The notes under the pieces: generated by a model | The model's database searches: none | Seen by the model: only the letters and a program-made list of their open reading frames with translations | What the model was told of the DNA's origin: nothing | Made by a program: the position numbers and the translations under genes | Source: Desulfobaccales bacterium | Lineage (GTDB): Bacteria; Desulfobacterota; Desulfobaccia; Desulfobaccales; 0-14-0-80-60-11 | Assembly (NCBI GenBank): GCA_041648175.1 | Contig: JBAZPO010000025.1 | Location: forward strand, 1 to 40,544 | Direction of reading: 5' to 3' | DNA: 40,544 nucleotides | Shown: one piece after another, positions 7,329 to 16,729 of the stretch | Layout: each line of letters opens with the position of its first letter | Numbering within the stretch: position 1 is the first letter of the stretch

Positions 7329-7766
7329 GAGCCCCTTGCAAAAGTCTCGTTGGGGTCGATATCTTATCTGGGCGTTTATAAATTCCTCGGTGGCACAGGC
7401 GTCTCGCCTGTGCCAATCAAAGTCCCCCTTTGAAAAAGGGGGATTTAGTTAGGCAGCAGTGTCCGGTTAGAAAATTGCATAAGGTTGTTCTGCCCCCCCC
7501 AGCCCTCTCCCCCCGAAGCGGGTGGAGAGGGGGTAGGAGATGTGGCCGTTTTAGTAACCATAAGGCATTAAATCGGTTCCACTTTTTCCCCTCTCCCCAA
7601 TGGGGGAGAGGGTTAGGGTGAGGGGGAAGTAATCTTCTCGGAGCCGGAAGTGCGCAGCGAATTTTGAGCTGTTGGACTACGCCCAACGAACTTCCTCATT
7701 TGCAAAAACCAAACCGGACACTGCTGGGATTTAGGGGGATTTGGATTTTCACGGTAAAGCTTGCGG
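7329..7766. repeat. Long duplicated intergenic repeat, copy 2 (uninterrupted)
   Basis: Matches 2159-2736 end to end but lacks the 135-bp element found there: it reads CTGCCCCCCCCAGCCC (7490-7505) where copy 1 has the insertion between TCA duplications. The 7222-7328 and 7767-7917 flanks hold no gene, only a CCCAAGC/GCTTGGG hairpin near 7290-7307. Confidence 0.85.
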
Positions 7767-7917
7767 TTATCAATTTACCTGTTTGAACGCATTTTCGTAT
7801 AAGATGTCATTACCCACCACTGATGCGGGTCGCTCTTCTGGTGACGGGACCCCGCTGGGTGGCCTATACGCAGCGCGGCCGATAATGGCTGGTGCGGAGA
7901 TAATTCTTTTTGGCCCG

Positions 7918-8220
7918 CTACTTTTGATTTTTGATCTCCGGAGCCAGTTCCAGATACTTGAGGCCGTAGGCCCTCTGCTCAAAGAGCTTGGGATTGAACA
8001 ATCTGGTCAGGGCCACTTCCCGGCGGGTCAAAACGTGGACGACTCCGTTGTCTTCCACTATGGCGAACTCATGGCCATGGGCCAGGCAGGAACTCACCGT
8101 TTCCTCCCCCTTTAATTCTTCTTTGGAAATGCACAGCAATCTGGCGGCATGGCCCCCCGTGGCGATGAACATCAGGGCCACCAATGACAAGACCGGGATC
8201 AGCACCCAGCGACGCGGCAT
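7918..8220 (-). CDS. Small secreted protein of unknown function
   Basis: A 100-residue protein starting MPRRWVL with a clear Sec signal peptide: two arginines, a hydrophobic core VLIPVLSLVALMFIA and a likely cleavage after GGHA (about residue 25). The mature part has two cysteines (residues 30 and 45) that could form a disulfide, and is otherwise mixed alpha/beta. The ATG at 8220 is chosen because AAGGAG lies eight bases upstream; a longer frame begins eight codons earlier without a Shine-Dalgarno. I do not recognise the family. It stands alone between repeats. Confidence 0.7.
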   Translation of the reverse strand: MPRRWVLIPVLSLVALMFIATGGHAARLLCISKEELKGEETVSSCLAHGHEFAIVEDNGVVHVLTRREVALTRLFNPKLFEQRAYGLKYLELAPEIKNQK

Positions 8221-8392
8221 ATTCATCTCCTTCCTGTTCATCACAAAAGTTTATTTTTATAGGTTTAGGAACAACAAGTTAATCCGAGCCTATGCGGCAG
8301 ACTCACCCAATGAAAACCTTAAATTTGCAGCAAGTTACCGATATGCTTCGTGTAGCGCAATAGGGCTTGGGTGGGGCCGGAATTCCCCCTTA

Positions 8393-8530
8393 TACCAAGT
8401 CGCGGTCATACAGGTAATTATAGTTTTTGTAGGGGCGGACCTATGTGTCCGCCCTCAGAGTGGTCGCACATGCAAGTGTGCCTCTACAAAACCGAAGCTA
8501 TTTTTACTTCTATAGAGCGCAACTTAAGTA
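8393..8530. mobile_element. MITE-like palindromic element, copy E
   Basis: 138 bp, ends TACCAAGTCGCG and CGCAACTTAAGTA, flanked by TTA at 8390-8392 and 8531-8533. It has two single-base insertions near the right end but the same internal hairpins. It lies 28 bp beyond the DUF169 stop codon. Confidence 0.9.
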
Positions 8531-8558
8531 TTACCACCCAGACGCCCTTCGCCCCCAA

Positions 8559-9398
8559 TCATTTCTCTTTCCACACCTTGCGGCTCAGTTCGATCTTTTT
8601 GCGCACGGTGCTCCAGGTTGGTTTGGTGAGGAAGGAGTCCCGGTAGCGCGTTACCATACGGGCAAACATCTCCCAGGGCACCGCAAAGGTGATTTCATCG
8701 GGCTTTAAAAAGCGGCGGTCGGATGGGTCCCAGCCGCCTAACACCGCCTTCAATTGGCCCCGCTCCAAGTACTTCAGGGGCCAGGCCACGATGTTGGTGC
8801 ACCCGGCGCCAAAAGGTGACATAACCGCCTCAAAGTCGTTGGTGACGAAGGTGGCCAATTGGTTGAGGCCGCCGATGACCTCGCCCCGGGCAAAAAAGAT
8901 CACCACCTCCGGGGTCTCCTCGGGGGTGAACTGGCTCAAGGGTTTGAACACACAAAATTGAGCCGGCGCCGGCCGGGGATCGAGCGTCTCAAAGAATCGC
9001 CGTGTAACTTCTGGAGACTCCAGATAGCATTCCCCTTCCAGGACCTTGGGAACACCGGTGGACACATAATGGATAATATAGTCGAGCTGGGGTTTTAAAA
9101 ACCCCAGGTAAAAGGCGCCCCCCAGGCAGCCGAAGCGGGCCTGATCGAAGTAGGCGGGTTTGCCCAGTTTCCGGCCCCGCCAGATGATTCCCATAACGCA
9201 GGAGAAATTGGCAAAGGTCGCGGCCCAATCCACTTCGCCCCGGGCTTCCATGTCCACGTTGGGCAGAACCGCGCTCTGGGGGGAGAAGCCATCGGTGGGC
9301 TCTATGGGGGCATAGAACATCCCCATAGGTTCTTCCGGCAGACCCAGGATTTCCAAAAAACCCGCCACATCCGCTTGGATATCAGCTAAGAGCACCAT
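8559..9398 (-). CDS. DUF169 family protein
   Basis: A 279-residue DUF169 protein, a family found mainly in anaerobic bacteria and archaea, including many sulfate reducers, with no settled function. Recognisable parts are the LGLPEEPMGMFY opening, the central GRKLGKPAYFDQARFGCLGGAFYLGF with its cysteine, the VIFFARGEVIGGLNQLA region and the SPFGAGCTNIVAWPL segment. There is no signal peptide. The ATG at 9398 follows AAAGGAGGAGAGGG, so the ten extra upstream codons are probably untranslated. It is divergent from the hdrA unit; a redox or metal-related role is only a guess from context. Confidence 0.88.
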   Translation of the reverse strand: MVLLADIQADVAGFLEILGLPEEPMGMFYAPIEPTDGFSPQSAVLPNVDMEARGEVDWAATFANFSCVMGIIWRGRKLGKPAYFDQARFGCLGGAFYLGFLKPQLDYIIHYVSTGVPKVLEGECYLESPEVTRRFFETLDPRPAPAQFCVFKPLSQFTPEETPEVVIFFARGEVIGGLNQLATFVTNDFEAVMSPFGAGCTNIVAWPLKYLERGQLKAVLGGWDPSDRRFLKPDEITFAVPWEMFARMVTRYRDSFLTKPTWSTVRKKIELSRKVWKEK

Positions 9399-9428
9399 TA
9401 TTCCCTCTCCTCCTTTATCGCTGGTCAT

Positions 9429-9676
9429 GTGGCGATGCGAGCCCGGAGGCCCGCCCTGCCGACTGGGTTGGTTTTCTATAAAAATGGCGAAAGACGACCG
9501 GTTAGAACTGCGGGCGCCTCTGCCCCATTTTGCCCCATCAGGGGCTCTGCCAGGATACTTTTTTTCCCCTGACCGATAGTCCCGGTTTCCATAACATTAA
9601 GCATTTTCCGGCGTTAAGCAAGTCGGCAACTGCTAGTTAACCCACAGCCAGCCCCATTTCACACTTTCATTCTCTC
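9429..9676. other. Divergent intergenic region between DUF169 and the hdrA unit
   Basis: Moderately AT-rich toward the right; no gene or strong repeat seen. Promoters for both divergent units should lie between 9399 and 9764. Confidence 0.4.
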
Positions 9677-9705
9677 TTGACATATTGGCCATTATTTTTT
9701 AGGAT
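9677..9705 (+). promoter_or_regulatory. Sigma-70-type promoter of the hdrA-mvhD unit
   Basis: TTGACA (9677-9682), a 17-bp spacer and TAGGAT (9700-9705). Transcription would start near 9712, leaving an AT-rich 5' leader of about 55-70 nt before hdrA. A TATAAT at 9756-9761 is too close to the start codon to serve. Confidence 0.6.
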
Positions 9706-9764
9706 GTAAACTAGTGGCTAATTTCACAATATGTGCACATAATTAGGTATATAAATATAATTGA

Positions 9765-12700
9765 ATGGATGGTACATATATGGCAGCGAAAGCACGAGGT
9801 CCAGTAGGTCAAGTAATGGTTGTAGGAGCCGGGATCGCCGGGGTGCAGGCAGCTCTGGACCTGGCTAATTCTGGTTTCTATGTCCATTTGGTGGAAAAAA
9901 AGTCGGCCATCGGCGGGGTCATGGCCCAGTTGGACAAGACCTTCCCCACTAATGACTGCGCTATGTGCATCCTTTCCCCCAAGTTGGTGGAATGCGGCCG
10001 CCACTTGAACATCGAGATCCATACGCTGTCCGAGGTTACGGGAATCGCCGGTGACCCGGGCAACTTCCAGGTGACCGTGGAGCAGCGGCCGCGCTTCATC
10101 GACTCGGCCAAATGCATTGCCTGCGGCATCTGCGCCCAAAAGTGCCCCAAGAAAGTTCCCGATGAATTCAACGCGGAGCTGGGTCAGCGCAAAGCCGCTT
10201 ATGTGCTTTATCCCCAGGCGGTCCCCCTGAAATATGCCATCGACAAGGACACCTGCATTTATTTCAAAAAGAAGGGCAAATGCAAGGCCTGCGAGAAATT
10301 TTGTCCCGCCGGCGCAATAGACTTCGACCAGAAGGGCGAGGTCCGGAAGGTTAACGTGGGCGCGGTGATCCTGGCCTCGGGCTTTACCCCCTACGATCCC
10401 AAGCGGTACCAAGGGTATCAATACTCCACCCTGCCCAATGTTGTCACCAGCCTGGAGTTTGAGCGCATTTTGAGCGCTTCTGGCCCCTTCCAGGGGCACT
10501 TGGTGCGGCCTTCGGAGGACCATGCGGAACCCAAGAAGATCGCCTGGCTCCAGTGCGTGGGCTCCCGGGATCTGAACCACTGCGACAACAGCTATTGTTC
10601 CGCGGTGTGCTGCATGTACGCCATCAAGCAGGCTGTCATCGCCAAGGAGCACAGCAAAGAGCCCATGGATGCCGCCATCTTCTTCATGGACATGCGCACC
10701 CACGGCAAGGACTTCGAGAAATATTACTGGCGGGCTGAAGAGGAGCACGGCGTCCGCTTCCTGCGCTCCCGGGTCCACAGCATCGATCCGGTGCCGGGCA
10801 CCGCAGACGTGGCCATCCGCTACCTATCGGAGAACGGCGAGCTGAAGGTGGAACACTTCGACATGGTGGTCCTGTCGGTGGGACTGGAATCCTCTAAAGA
10901 AGGCTTGCAGCTGGCCCAAACCCTGGGGATCGAGATCAAGGCCGATACCCGTTTTGTTCAGACCTCAGCATTTACTCCGGTCAACACCAATAAACCCGGC
11001 GTTTATGTCTGCGGCGCCTTTCAGGCCCCCAAGGACATTCCCCAATCGGTAATGGAGGCCTCTGCGGCCGCCGCGGCCGCAGGCGAACTTCTGAACGCCG
11101 CTAGGGGCACGGCCATCAAGGTACGGAAACTGCCGCCGGAAACCGACGTTGTCGGCCAGGAACCCCGGGTGGGCGTCTTTGTGTGCAACTGCGGCATCAA
11201 TATCGGTGGGGTCATCAACGTTCCTGCCCTCACCGAATTCGTGGCCACCCTGCCAGGAGTAGTTTTCGCCGACCAGAACCTGTTTTCCTGCTCCGCCGAC
11301 ACCCAGGACAAGATCCTGGGGGCCATCAAAGAAAACCATCTCAACCGGGTGGTAGTGGCCTCGTGCAGTCCCCGCACCCATGCTCCCCTGTTCATGGAAA
11401 CCATGCAGGAAGCTGGGCTCAACCCCTATCTCTTCGATATGGCCAACATCCGGGACCAGGACTCCTGGGTACACATGAACGAGCCGGAAAAAGCCCTGGA
11501 AAAGGCCAAAGAACTGGTGCAAATGTCCGTGGCCCGGGTTACCCAGCTGGAGCCTCTCGAGAGAATGACCTTCCCGGTAACCAAGGCCGCTCTGGTGATC
11601 GGAGGCGGCGCCGCCGGCATGGAAGCAGCCTGGTCCATCGCCGACATGGGTTTTAAGGCCTTTCTGGTGGAGAAGGGTGACAAGTTGGGCGGCCAGGCCC
11701 GAAACCTGGTGGTCAGCTCCCGAGGCAATGATTACCAGGGCTATCTGGACGACCTGATCAAGAAGGTGGAAAATCACCCTAATGTCGAGGTTCTGTTCAA
11801 CTCCACCGTCACGGACCCCAGCGGTTTCATCGGCAATTTCGTCACCATGGTGGCGACCCCGAAGGGCGAACGGCGGCTTGAACACGGGGTGACCATATTG
11901 GCCACCGGCGGTCAACCTTATAAGCCGGAAGAATACCTGTACGGTCAAAACCCCAATGTCTTCACGGCCTTTGAGATCGATAAGCTCATCAATGCAAAAG
12001 ACGCCAAGGTGACTGGGGCCCAACAGGCAGTGTTCATCCAGTGCGTGGGCTCCCGCGAACCCCAGCGGCCTTACTGCAGCCGGGTCTGCTGCACCCATTC
12101 CGTAGAAAGCGCCCTGGCTCTGAAAAAGCTGAAGCCGGAGATGGATGTCTTCATACTCTACCGGGATCTACGCACTTACGGGGAGAAAGAGCTGCTCTAT
12201 AAAGAGGCCCGGGAACAAGGGGTCATGTTCATCCGTTTCGATCTGGACGGCAAGCCCAAGGTGGAACAGACGGCCGACGGCAAACTTAAGCTAACTGTCA
12301 CCGATCCCATTTTGGGGCGGCCGTTGGTCCTCAAGCCCGACGTGCTGACCCTGGCCGCGGCGGTACTCCCCAATCCCACCGAAGAGTTGGGGGAGTTGTT
12401 CAAGGTATCCCGCAACGCCGAGGGTTTCTTTGCCGAGGCCCACGCCAAGCTCCGGCCAGTGGATTTCGCCACCGACGGCTTCTTTATGGCAGGCCTAGCC
12501 CATTATCCGAAGCCCATCGATGAGTCCATCGCCCAGGCCAAGGCCGCGGCGGGCCGGGCCGCAACCGTCCTGGCCCAGGAACAAGTAGAGGTGGAGCCCA
12601 TTGTCTCCACGGTGGACCAATCTCTGTGCATCGGCTGCGGCCTGTGTGAGGCCAGCTGTCCCTTCGGCGCCATACGACTGGTGGAAGTGCCGGGCAAAGG

Positions 12701-12833
12701 CTGGCGGGCGGAAAACATCTCCGCCTTGTGCAAGGGCTGCGGCATCTGTGCCGCCGGTTGTCCCCAGCGGGCCATTGATATGGCCCATTTCCGCGACAAG
12801 CAGATTCTGGCTTACATTAATAAGGCTGCTTAA
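9765..12833 (+). CDS. HdrA-like electron-transfer flavoprotein, long (HdrL-type) form 1
   Basis: A 1022-residue cytosolic FAD/iron-sulfur protein of the heterodisulfide reductase A family. It has one and a half HdrA modules. Residues 1-~465 have an FAD-binding GAGIAG (21-26), PTNDCAMCIL with two cysteines, and two four-cysteine clusters (117/120/123/127 and 164/173/176/180). From ~470 a complete HdrA follows: FVCNCGINIGG, SCSPRTHAPLF, a second GGGAAG near 610 and two C-terminal ferredoxin clusters near 954 and 988. Such proteins split electron pairs at a flavin between ferredoxin and a thiol or quinone partner; MvhD, encoded next, normally feeds electrons into HdrA. The partner oxidoreductase is not in the window. 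The start is uncertain: ATG at 9765 or 9780, neither with a good Shine-Dalgarno. Confidence 0.92.
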   Translation: MDGTYMAAKARGPVGQVMVVGAGIAGVQAALDLANSGFYVHLVEKKSAIGGVMAQLDKTFPTNDCAMCILSPKLVECGRHLNIEIHTLSEVTGIAGDPGNFQVTVEQRPRFIDSAKCIACGICAQKCPKKVPDEFNAELGQRKAAYVLYPQAVPLKYAIDKDTCIYFKKKGKCKACEKFCPAGAIDFDQKGEVRKVNVGAVILASGFTPYDPKRYQGYQYSTLPNVVTSLEFERILSASGPFQGHLVRPSEDHAEPKKIAWLQCVGSRDLNHCDNSYCSAVCCMYAIKQAVIAKEHSKEPMDAAIFFMDMRTHGKDFEKYYWRAEEEHGVRFLRSRVHSIDPVPGTADVAIRYLSENGELKVEHFDMVVLSVGLESSKEGLQLAQTLGIEIKADTRFVQTSAFTPVNTNKPGVYVCGAFQAPKDIPQSVMEASAAAAAAGELLNAARGTAIKVRKLPPETDVVGQEPRVGVFVCNCGINIGGVINVPALTEFVATLPGVVFADQNLFSCSADTQDKILGAIKENHLNRVVVASCSPRTHAPLFMETMQEAGLNPYLFDMANIRDQDSWVHMNEPEKALEKAKELVQMSVARVTQLEPLERMTFPVTKAALVIGGGAAGMEAAWSIADMGFKAFLVEKGDKLGGQARNLVVSSRGNDYQGYLDDLIKKVENHPNVEVLFNSTVTDPSGFIGNFVTMVATPKGERRLEHGVTILATGGQPYKPEEYLYGQNPNVFTAFEIDKLINAKDAKVTGAQQAVFIQCVGSREPQRPYCSRVCCTHSVESALALKKLKPEMDVFILYRDLRTYGEKELLYKEAREQGVMFIRFDLDGKPKVEQTADGKLKLTVTDPILGRPLVLKPDVLTLAAAVLPNPTEELGELFKVSRNAEGFFAEAHAKLRPVDFATDGFFMAGLAHYPKPIDESIAQAKAAAGRAATVLAQEQVEVEPIVSTVDQSLCIGCGLCEASCPFGAIRLVEVPGKGWRAENISALCKGCGICAAGCPQRAIDMAHFRDKQILAYINKAA

Positions 12834-12867
12834 GCTTTAGCCCTGAATAATTAAAAGGAGTCGGTTG

Positions 12868-13626
12868 ATGAGCAAAGAATTCGAGCCGAAAATCATGGGC
12901 TTTCTCTGCAACTGGTGCGCCTATGCCGGGGCCGATACCGCGGGTATCGCCCGGTTCCAGTACCCTGCCAACCTGCGCATTATGCGCACCATGTGCACCG
13001 GCCGGGTTGACCCCATGTATGTCATGAAAGCTCTGGAAAAAGATTATGACGGGGTCTTCGTCTTTGGTTGACACATGGGTGACTGCCATTACCTGGAAGG
13101 TAATGTCTATGCAGCCCAGAGAATGGATCTGGTGCGCTATTTGTTGGACCTCTCGGGAATCGGCCAGGATCGCCTGCAGGTTCGTTGGGTCAGCGCCACC
13201 GAAGGGCAGCAATTTGCCGATTATGTCACCCAGCTCACTGAGCTGCTGCGGGAAATAGGCCCCTTGGAGCGCGACAAGATGGCACTGCACCTGGCGGCAG
13301 TGAGCCGGGCCATCAACAACCCCGATCTCAGATGGCTGATGGGTATGCAGCGTCAACTCACCGAGCGGGAAAATGTCTATCATGAAAAGCTGGACCGGGC
13401 GAGCTACGAGGATGTGATCAAATCCGCTGCCAAAGAGGAATACTACCGGGGTCTGATCTATGCAACCCTGAAAGACGGGCCTCAGACCGTCCGGCAAATC
13501 GCGGGAGTAACTGGCCTACCCCTCTACACCATATCCTTGCGGTTGAACGACCTGGAGAAAATTTCGCTGGTGAGCATCATGGGGCATGAAGGTCATAGTC
13601 CCAAGTTCGGCCTCTTGGCGGCCTAG
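12868..13626 (+). CDS. mvhD: Selenocysteine-containing MvhD/FrhD-type iron-sulfur subunit with winged-helix tail
   Basis: Read through an in-frame TGA (13069-13071) this gives 252 residues. The N-terminal ~135 are an MvhD domain, the [2Fe-2S] carrier linking a hydrogenase or dehydrogenase to HdrA: GFLCNWCAYAGAD (Cys14, Cys17), MCTGRVDP (Cys43) and GVFVFG-U-HMGDCHY (Sec68, Cys73). The TGA falls exactly where other MvhD proteins have cysteine (GCHxGDCHY), and a SECIS-like hairpin follows. The FrhD/MvhD family has known selenoprotein members (VhuD of methanogens). Residues ~195-252 look like a winged helix (TVRQIAGVTGLPLYTISLRL), a tail seen in some bacterial MvhD proteins. ATG at 12868 is chosen: AAAAGGAG lies seven bases before it. 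A plain reading would split it into two false genes. Confidence 0.9.
13087..13105 (+). promoter_or_regulatory. Candidate bacterial SECIS of mvhD1
   Basis: CATTACC (13087-13093) and GGTAATG (13099-13105) form a perfect 7-bp stem with loop TGGAA. The loop starts 22 nt after the TGA, inside the usual bacterial window, and has a G as its second base. The hairpin lies in codons for conserved residues just after Sec68. Confidence 0.75.
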
Positions 13627-13688
13627 CCCTTTACAGGGGAATGAGCCCTCAAGGGTTGCGATTCAAATCATTGGAAGAGGAATAACTC

Positions 13689-16600
13689 ATGACGCAGCAA
13701 AACGATAAAAAAGTCGGGGCTGCCTTGGTATTGGGCGGCGGGATCGCCGGCATGCAGGCCTCCTTGGACCTGGCCAATGCCGGCTTTAAGGTCTACCTGG
13801 TGGATCGCTCTCCCACCATCGGCGGCACCATGTCCCAGCTGGACAAGACCTTTCCCACCAACGACTGTTCCATGTGTATTGTCTCCCCTAAGCTGGTGGA
13901 GGTGGCGCGGCACATTGATATTGAAACCATTACCAACTCGGAACTGGAATCCCTTACCGGGGAAGCGGGAAATTTTCGGGCCGTTATAAAAAATTATCCC
14001 CGTTATATCGATTTAGAGAAGTGTACCGGCTGCGGCATTTGCCGCCAGACTTGCCCGGTGAAAGCGGTTAATGAATTTAATTATGGTCTGGACCGCCGGG
14101 CGGCCACCTACATCAGATATCCCCAGGCGGTGCCCCTGGCCTACGCCATCGATCGCGACTCCTGCATCGGCTGCGGCCTGTGCGAGAAAGTCTGCCTGGC
14201 CAAGGCCGTCCAGTACGACGATGAGGTGAGGGAACGCGAGTTGGCGGTGGGCGCGGTGGTTCTAGCTCCGGGCTTCACCCTCTTCGATCCTCGCCGCCTA
14301 CCCGGTTATGAATACAGTGAATCCCCCAATATCGTCAGCAGCATGGAGTTTGAGCGCATCTTAAGCGCCACGGGGCCATTCCAGGGCCATGTCATGCGCC
14401 CTTATGACCGGGATGAACCCACCAAGATCGCCTGGTTGCAATGCGTCGGCTCCCGGGATGAAAAAACCAATCCATACTGCTCTTCGGTGTGCTGTATGTA
14501 CGCCATCAAGCAGGCGGTCATCGCCAAGGAGCATTGCAAGGAATTCACCTTGGACACCGCTATCTTCTTCATGGACATGCGCACCCATGGGAAGGATTTT
14601 GAGAAGTATTACTGGCGGGCTGAACAGGAAAGCGGGGTGCGCTTTATCCGTTCCCGGATTCACAGCATTGATCCCGATCACGCGACCGGCAATATCCACA
14701 TTCGCTATATGAGCGAAGATGGAGCTATTCAGACGGAAGAATTTCATCTGGTGGTGCTCTCCTGCGGCCTGGAAATCAACCCCCAGGTCTTGCAACTAGC
14801 CGACAAACTTGGAGTTGAGATCAGGCCGGAAACTCACTTTGCCTGGAGCTCGCCCTTTGCACCGGTGACCACCAACCGACCGGGGCTCTTTGTCTGTGGG
14901 GCCTTTCAAGGTCCCAAGGACATCCCCCAGTCGGTAATGGAGGCCTCGGCTGCCGCGGCCGCCGCCGGCGAATTGTTGGCCTCGGCCCGGGGAACCGAAC
15001 TAAAGGTTAAGGAGCTGCCGCCGGAGCAGGACGTCGAGGGTCAGGAGCCGCGTGTCGGCGTCTTCGTCTGTAACTGCGGCATTAATATCGGCGGTGTGAT
15101 CAACGTGCCGGTCCTAACCGAATACGTGGCCACCCTGCCGGGGGTGACGGTGGCCGACCAGAACCTGTTCACCTGCTCCACTGACACTCAGGGCAAAATT
15201 CTGAATTTCATCAAGGAGAAGAAGCTCAACCGGGTGGTGGTGGCTTCTTGCAGCCCCCGGACCCATATGCCTATGTTCCAAGAGACCGTCCGGGAGGCGG
15301 GCCTCAATCCTTACCTTTTCGAGATGGCTAATATCCGGGACCAGGACTCCTGGGTGCATATGCATGAGCCGGAAAAGGCCCTGGAAAAGGCCAAAGACCT
15401 GATTCGCGGCGCGGTGGCCCGGGTGGTAATGCTGGAGCCCTTGCACAAGCAGGCCTTTCCGGTAACCAAAGCCGCCTTGGTCATCGGCGGTGGGGTCGCC
15501 GGCATGGAAGCCGCCCTATCCATCGCCGACATGGGCTTTCAGGCTTATTTGGTGGAAAAAGGCGATCAATTAGGCGGTCAGGCTTGGAACCTGGTGACCA
15601 GCGCCCGGGGCTACGACTATCGCGGCTACTTGGAAGAGCTGATCAAAAAGGTGGAGAAGCACGCCAATATCGAGATCATGTTCAACTCCACCGTCAAAGA
15701 TACCAGCGGCTTCATCGGTAACTTCTCCTCCGTCATCCAGACCCCTGAAGGTGAGCGTCAGTTGGATCATGGTGCCACCATCATGTGTACGGGCGGGTAC
15801 GGCCTGAAACCCGATGAATACCTCTATGGCCAAAACCCCAGGGTCCGTACATCCCTGGAATTCGACCAGCTTATCGCCGCCAAGGACCCCCAAATCATGG
15901 AAGCCCAGGAGGCGGTCTTTATCCAGTGCGTCGGCTCTCGGGAACCCGAGCGCCCCTACTGCAGCCGCCTGTGCTGCACCCATTCGGTAGAAAACGCCAT
16001 CGAACTCAAGGAGCTCAACCCCAATCTGGATGTCTTCATCCTGTACCGGGATCTGCGCACTTACGGGGATAGGGAACTGCTCTACAAAAAGGCCCGGGAA
16101 CTTGGGGTCATGTTTATCCGCTACGATCTGGACAGCAAGCCAAAAGTAGAGCAGACGGCCGACGGCAAGCTCCAACTGACCATCAACGATCCTATCCTGG
16201 GTCGGCCGGTGGTCCTGAAGCCCGACTTGTTGACTCTGGCTTCGGCGATACTGCCCAACCCGGTGGAAGATATCGGGGAAATCTTCAAAGTGCCTCGGAA
16301 CGCCGAGGGCTTCCTCAACGAGGCTCACGCCAAGTTGCGCCCGGTGGATCTACCCTCCGACGGCCTCTTCCTGGCGGGGTTGGCCCATTATCCCAAGCCC
16401 ATCGATGAGTCCATCGCCCAGGCCAAGGCCGCCGCGGGCCGCGCCGCCACCGTCCTGGCTAAGAGCATTGTGGAAGTGGGCGGTATCGTGGCGGTGGTGG
16501 ACCCGGATAAATGCGCCGTCTGCCTCACCTGCGTGCGGGCCTGCCCCTTCAATGTGCCGGTGATTGATTACACCATCGACGCGGCCTACATTGATCCGGC

Positions 16601-16715
16601 CAAGTGCCAGGGTTGCGGTGTGTGCCCCTCGGAGTGTCCGGCCAAAGCTATTACCCTGAAAAATTTCACTGACGCCCAGATCATTGCCCAGGAAGAGGCT
16701 CTGGCTGCGGGATAA
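13689..16715 (+). CDS. HdrA-like electron-transfer flavoprotein, long (HdrL-type) form 2
   Basis: A 1008-residue paralogue of the preceding HdrA, very similar along its whole length, so the hdrA-mvhD pair probably arose by tandem duplication. Domains: FAD-binding GGGIAG (16-21), PTNDCSMCIV, ferredoxin clusters CTGCGICRQTC (~112) and CIGCGLCEKVC (~159), FVCNCGINIGG (~461), second FAD site GGGVAG (~598) and C-terminal clusters near 942 (CAVCLTCVRAC) and 973 (CQGCGVCPSEC). It differs from form 1 in the second cluster, where form 1 has a longer insertion, and in the spacing of the C-terminal clusters, suggesting different partners or potentials. AGAGGAATAACTC precedes the ATG. mvhD2 begins 14 bp after its stop, so the two are surely cotranscribed. 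Soluble and cytosolic. Confidence 0.93.
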   Translation: MTQQNDKKVGAALVLGGGIAGMQASLDLANAGFKVYLVDRSPTIGGTMSQLDKTFPTNDCSMCIVSPKLVEVARHIDIETITNSELESLTGEAGNFRAVIKNYPRYIDLEKCTGCGICRQTCPVKAVNEFNYGLDRRAATYIRYPQAVPLAYAIDRDSCIGCGLCEKVCLAKAVQYDDEVRERELAVGAVVLAPGFTLFDPRRLPGYEYSESPNIVSSMEFERILSATGPFQGHVMRPYDRDEPTKIAWLQCVGSRDEKTNPYCSSVCCMYAIKQAVIAKEHCKEFTLDTAIFFMDMRTHGKDFEKYYWRAEQESGVRFIRSRIHSIDPDHATGNIHIRYMSEDGAIQTEEFHLVVLSCGLEINPQVLQLADKLGVEIRPETHFAWSSPFAPVTTNRPGLFVCGAFQGPKDIPQSVMEASAAAAAAGELLASARGTELKVKELPPEQDVEGQEPRVGVFVCNCGINIGGVINVPVLTEYVATLPGVTVADQNLFTCSTDTQGKILNFIKEKKLNRVVVASCSPRTHMPMFQETVREAGLNPYLFEMANIRDQDSWVHMHEPEKALEKAKDLIRGAVARVVMLEPLHKQAFPVTKAALVIGGGVAGMEAALSIADMGFQAYLVEKGDQLGGQAWNLVTSARGYDYRGYLEELIKKVEKHANIEIMFNSTVKDTSGFIGNFSSVIQTPEGERQLDHGATIMCTGGYGLKPDEYLYGQNPRVRTSLEFDQLIAAKDPQIMEAQEAVFIQCVGSREPERPYCSRLCCTHSVENAIELKELNPNLDVFILYRDLRTYGDRELLYKKARELGVMFIRYDLDSKPKVEQTADGKLQLTINDPILGRPVVLKPDLLTLASAILPNPVEDIGEIFKVPRNAEGFLNEAHAKLRPVDLPSDGLFLAGLAHYPKPIDESIAQAKAAAGRAATVLAKSIVEVGGIVAVVDPDKCAVCLTCVRACPFNVPVIDYTIDAAYIDPAKCQGCGVCPSECPAKAITLKNFTDAQIIAQEEALAAG

Positions 16716-16729
16716 TAAGAGGAGGAGTT

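Noticed and set aside
1..8533. Possible CRISPR array from recurring sequences
   Set aside because: The repeats are ~136 bp, palindromic, kilobases apart and flanked by target duplications; there are no regular spacers and no cas genes.
10965..12098. Long open frame antisense to hdrA1
   Set aside because: It mirrors conserved HdrA codons and has no ribosome-binding site or recognisable motif.
12868..13071. Reading mvhD1 as a truncated gene plus a separate gene starting at 13075
   Set aside because: The TGA falls at a conserved cysteine codon, the frame and conservation continue, and a SECIS-like hairpin follows, so one selenoprotein gene is the better reading.
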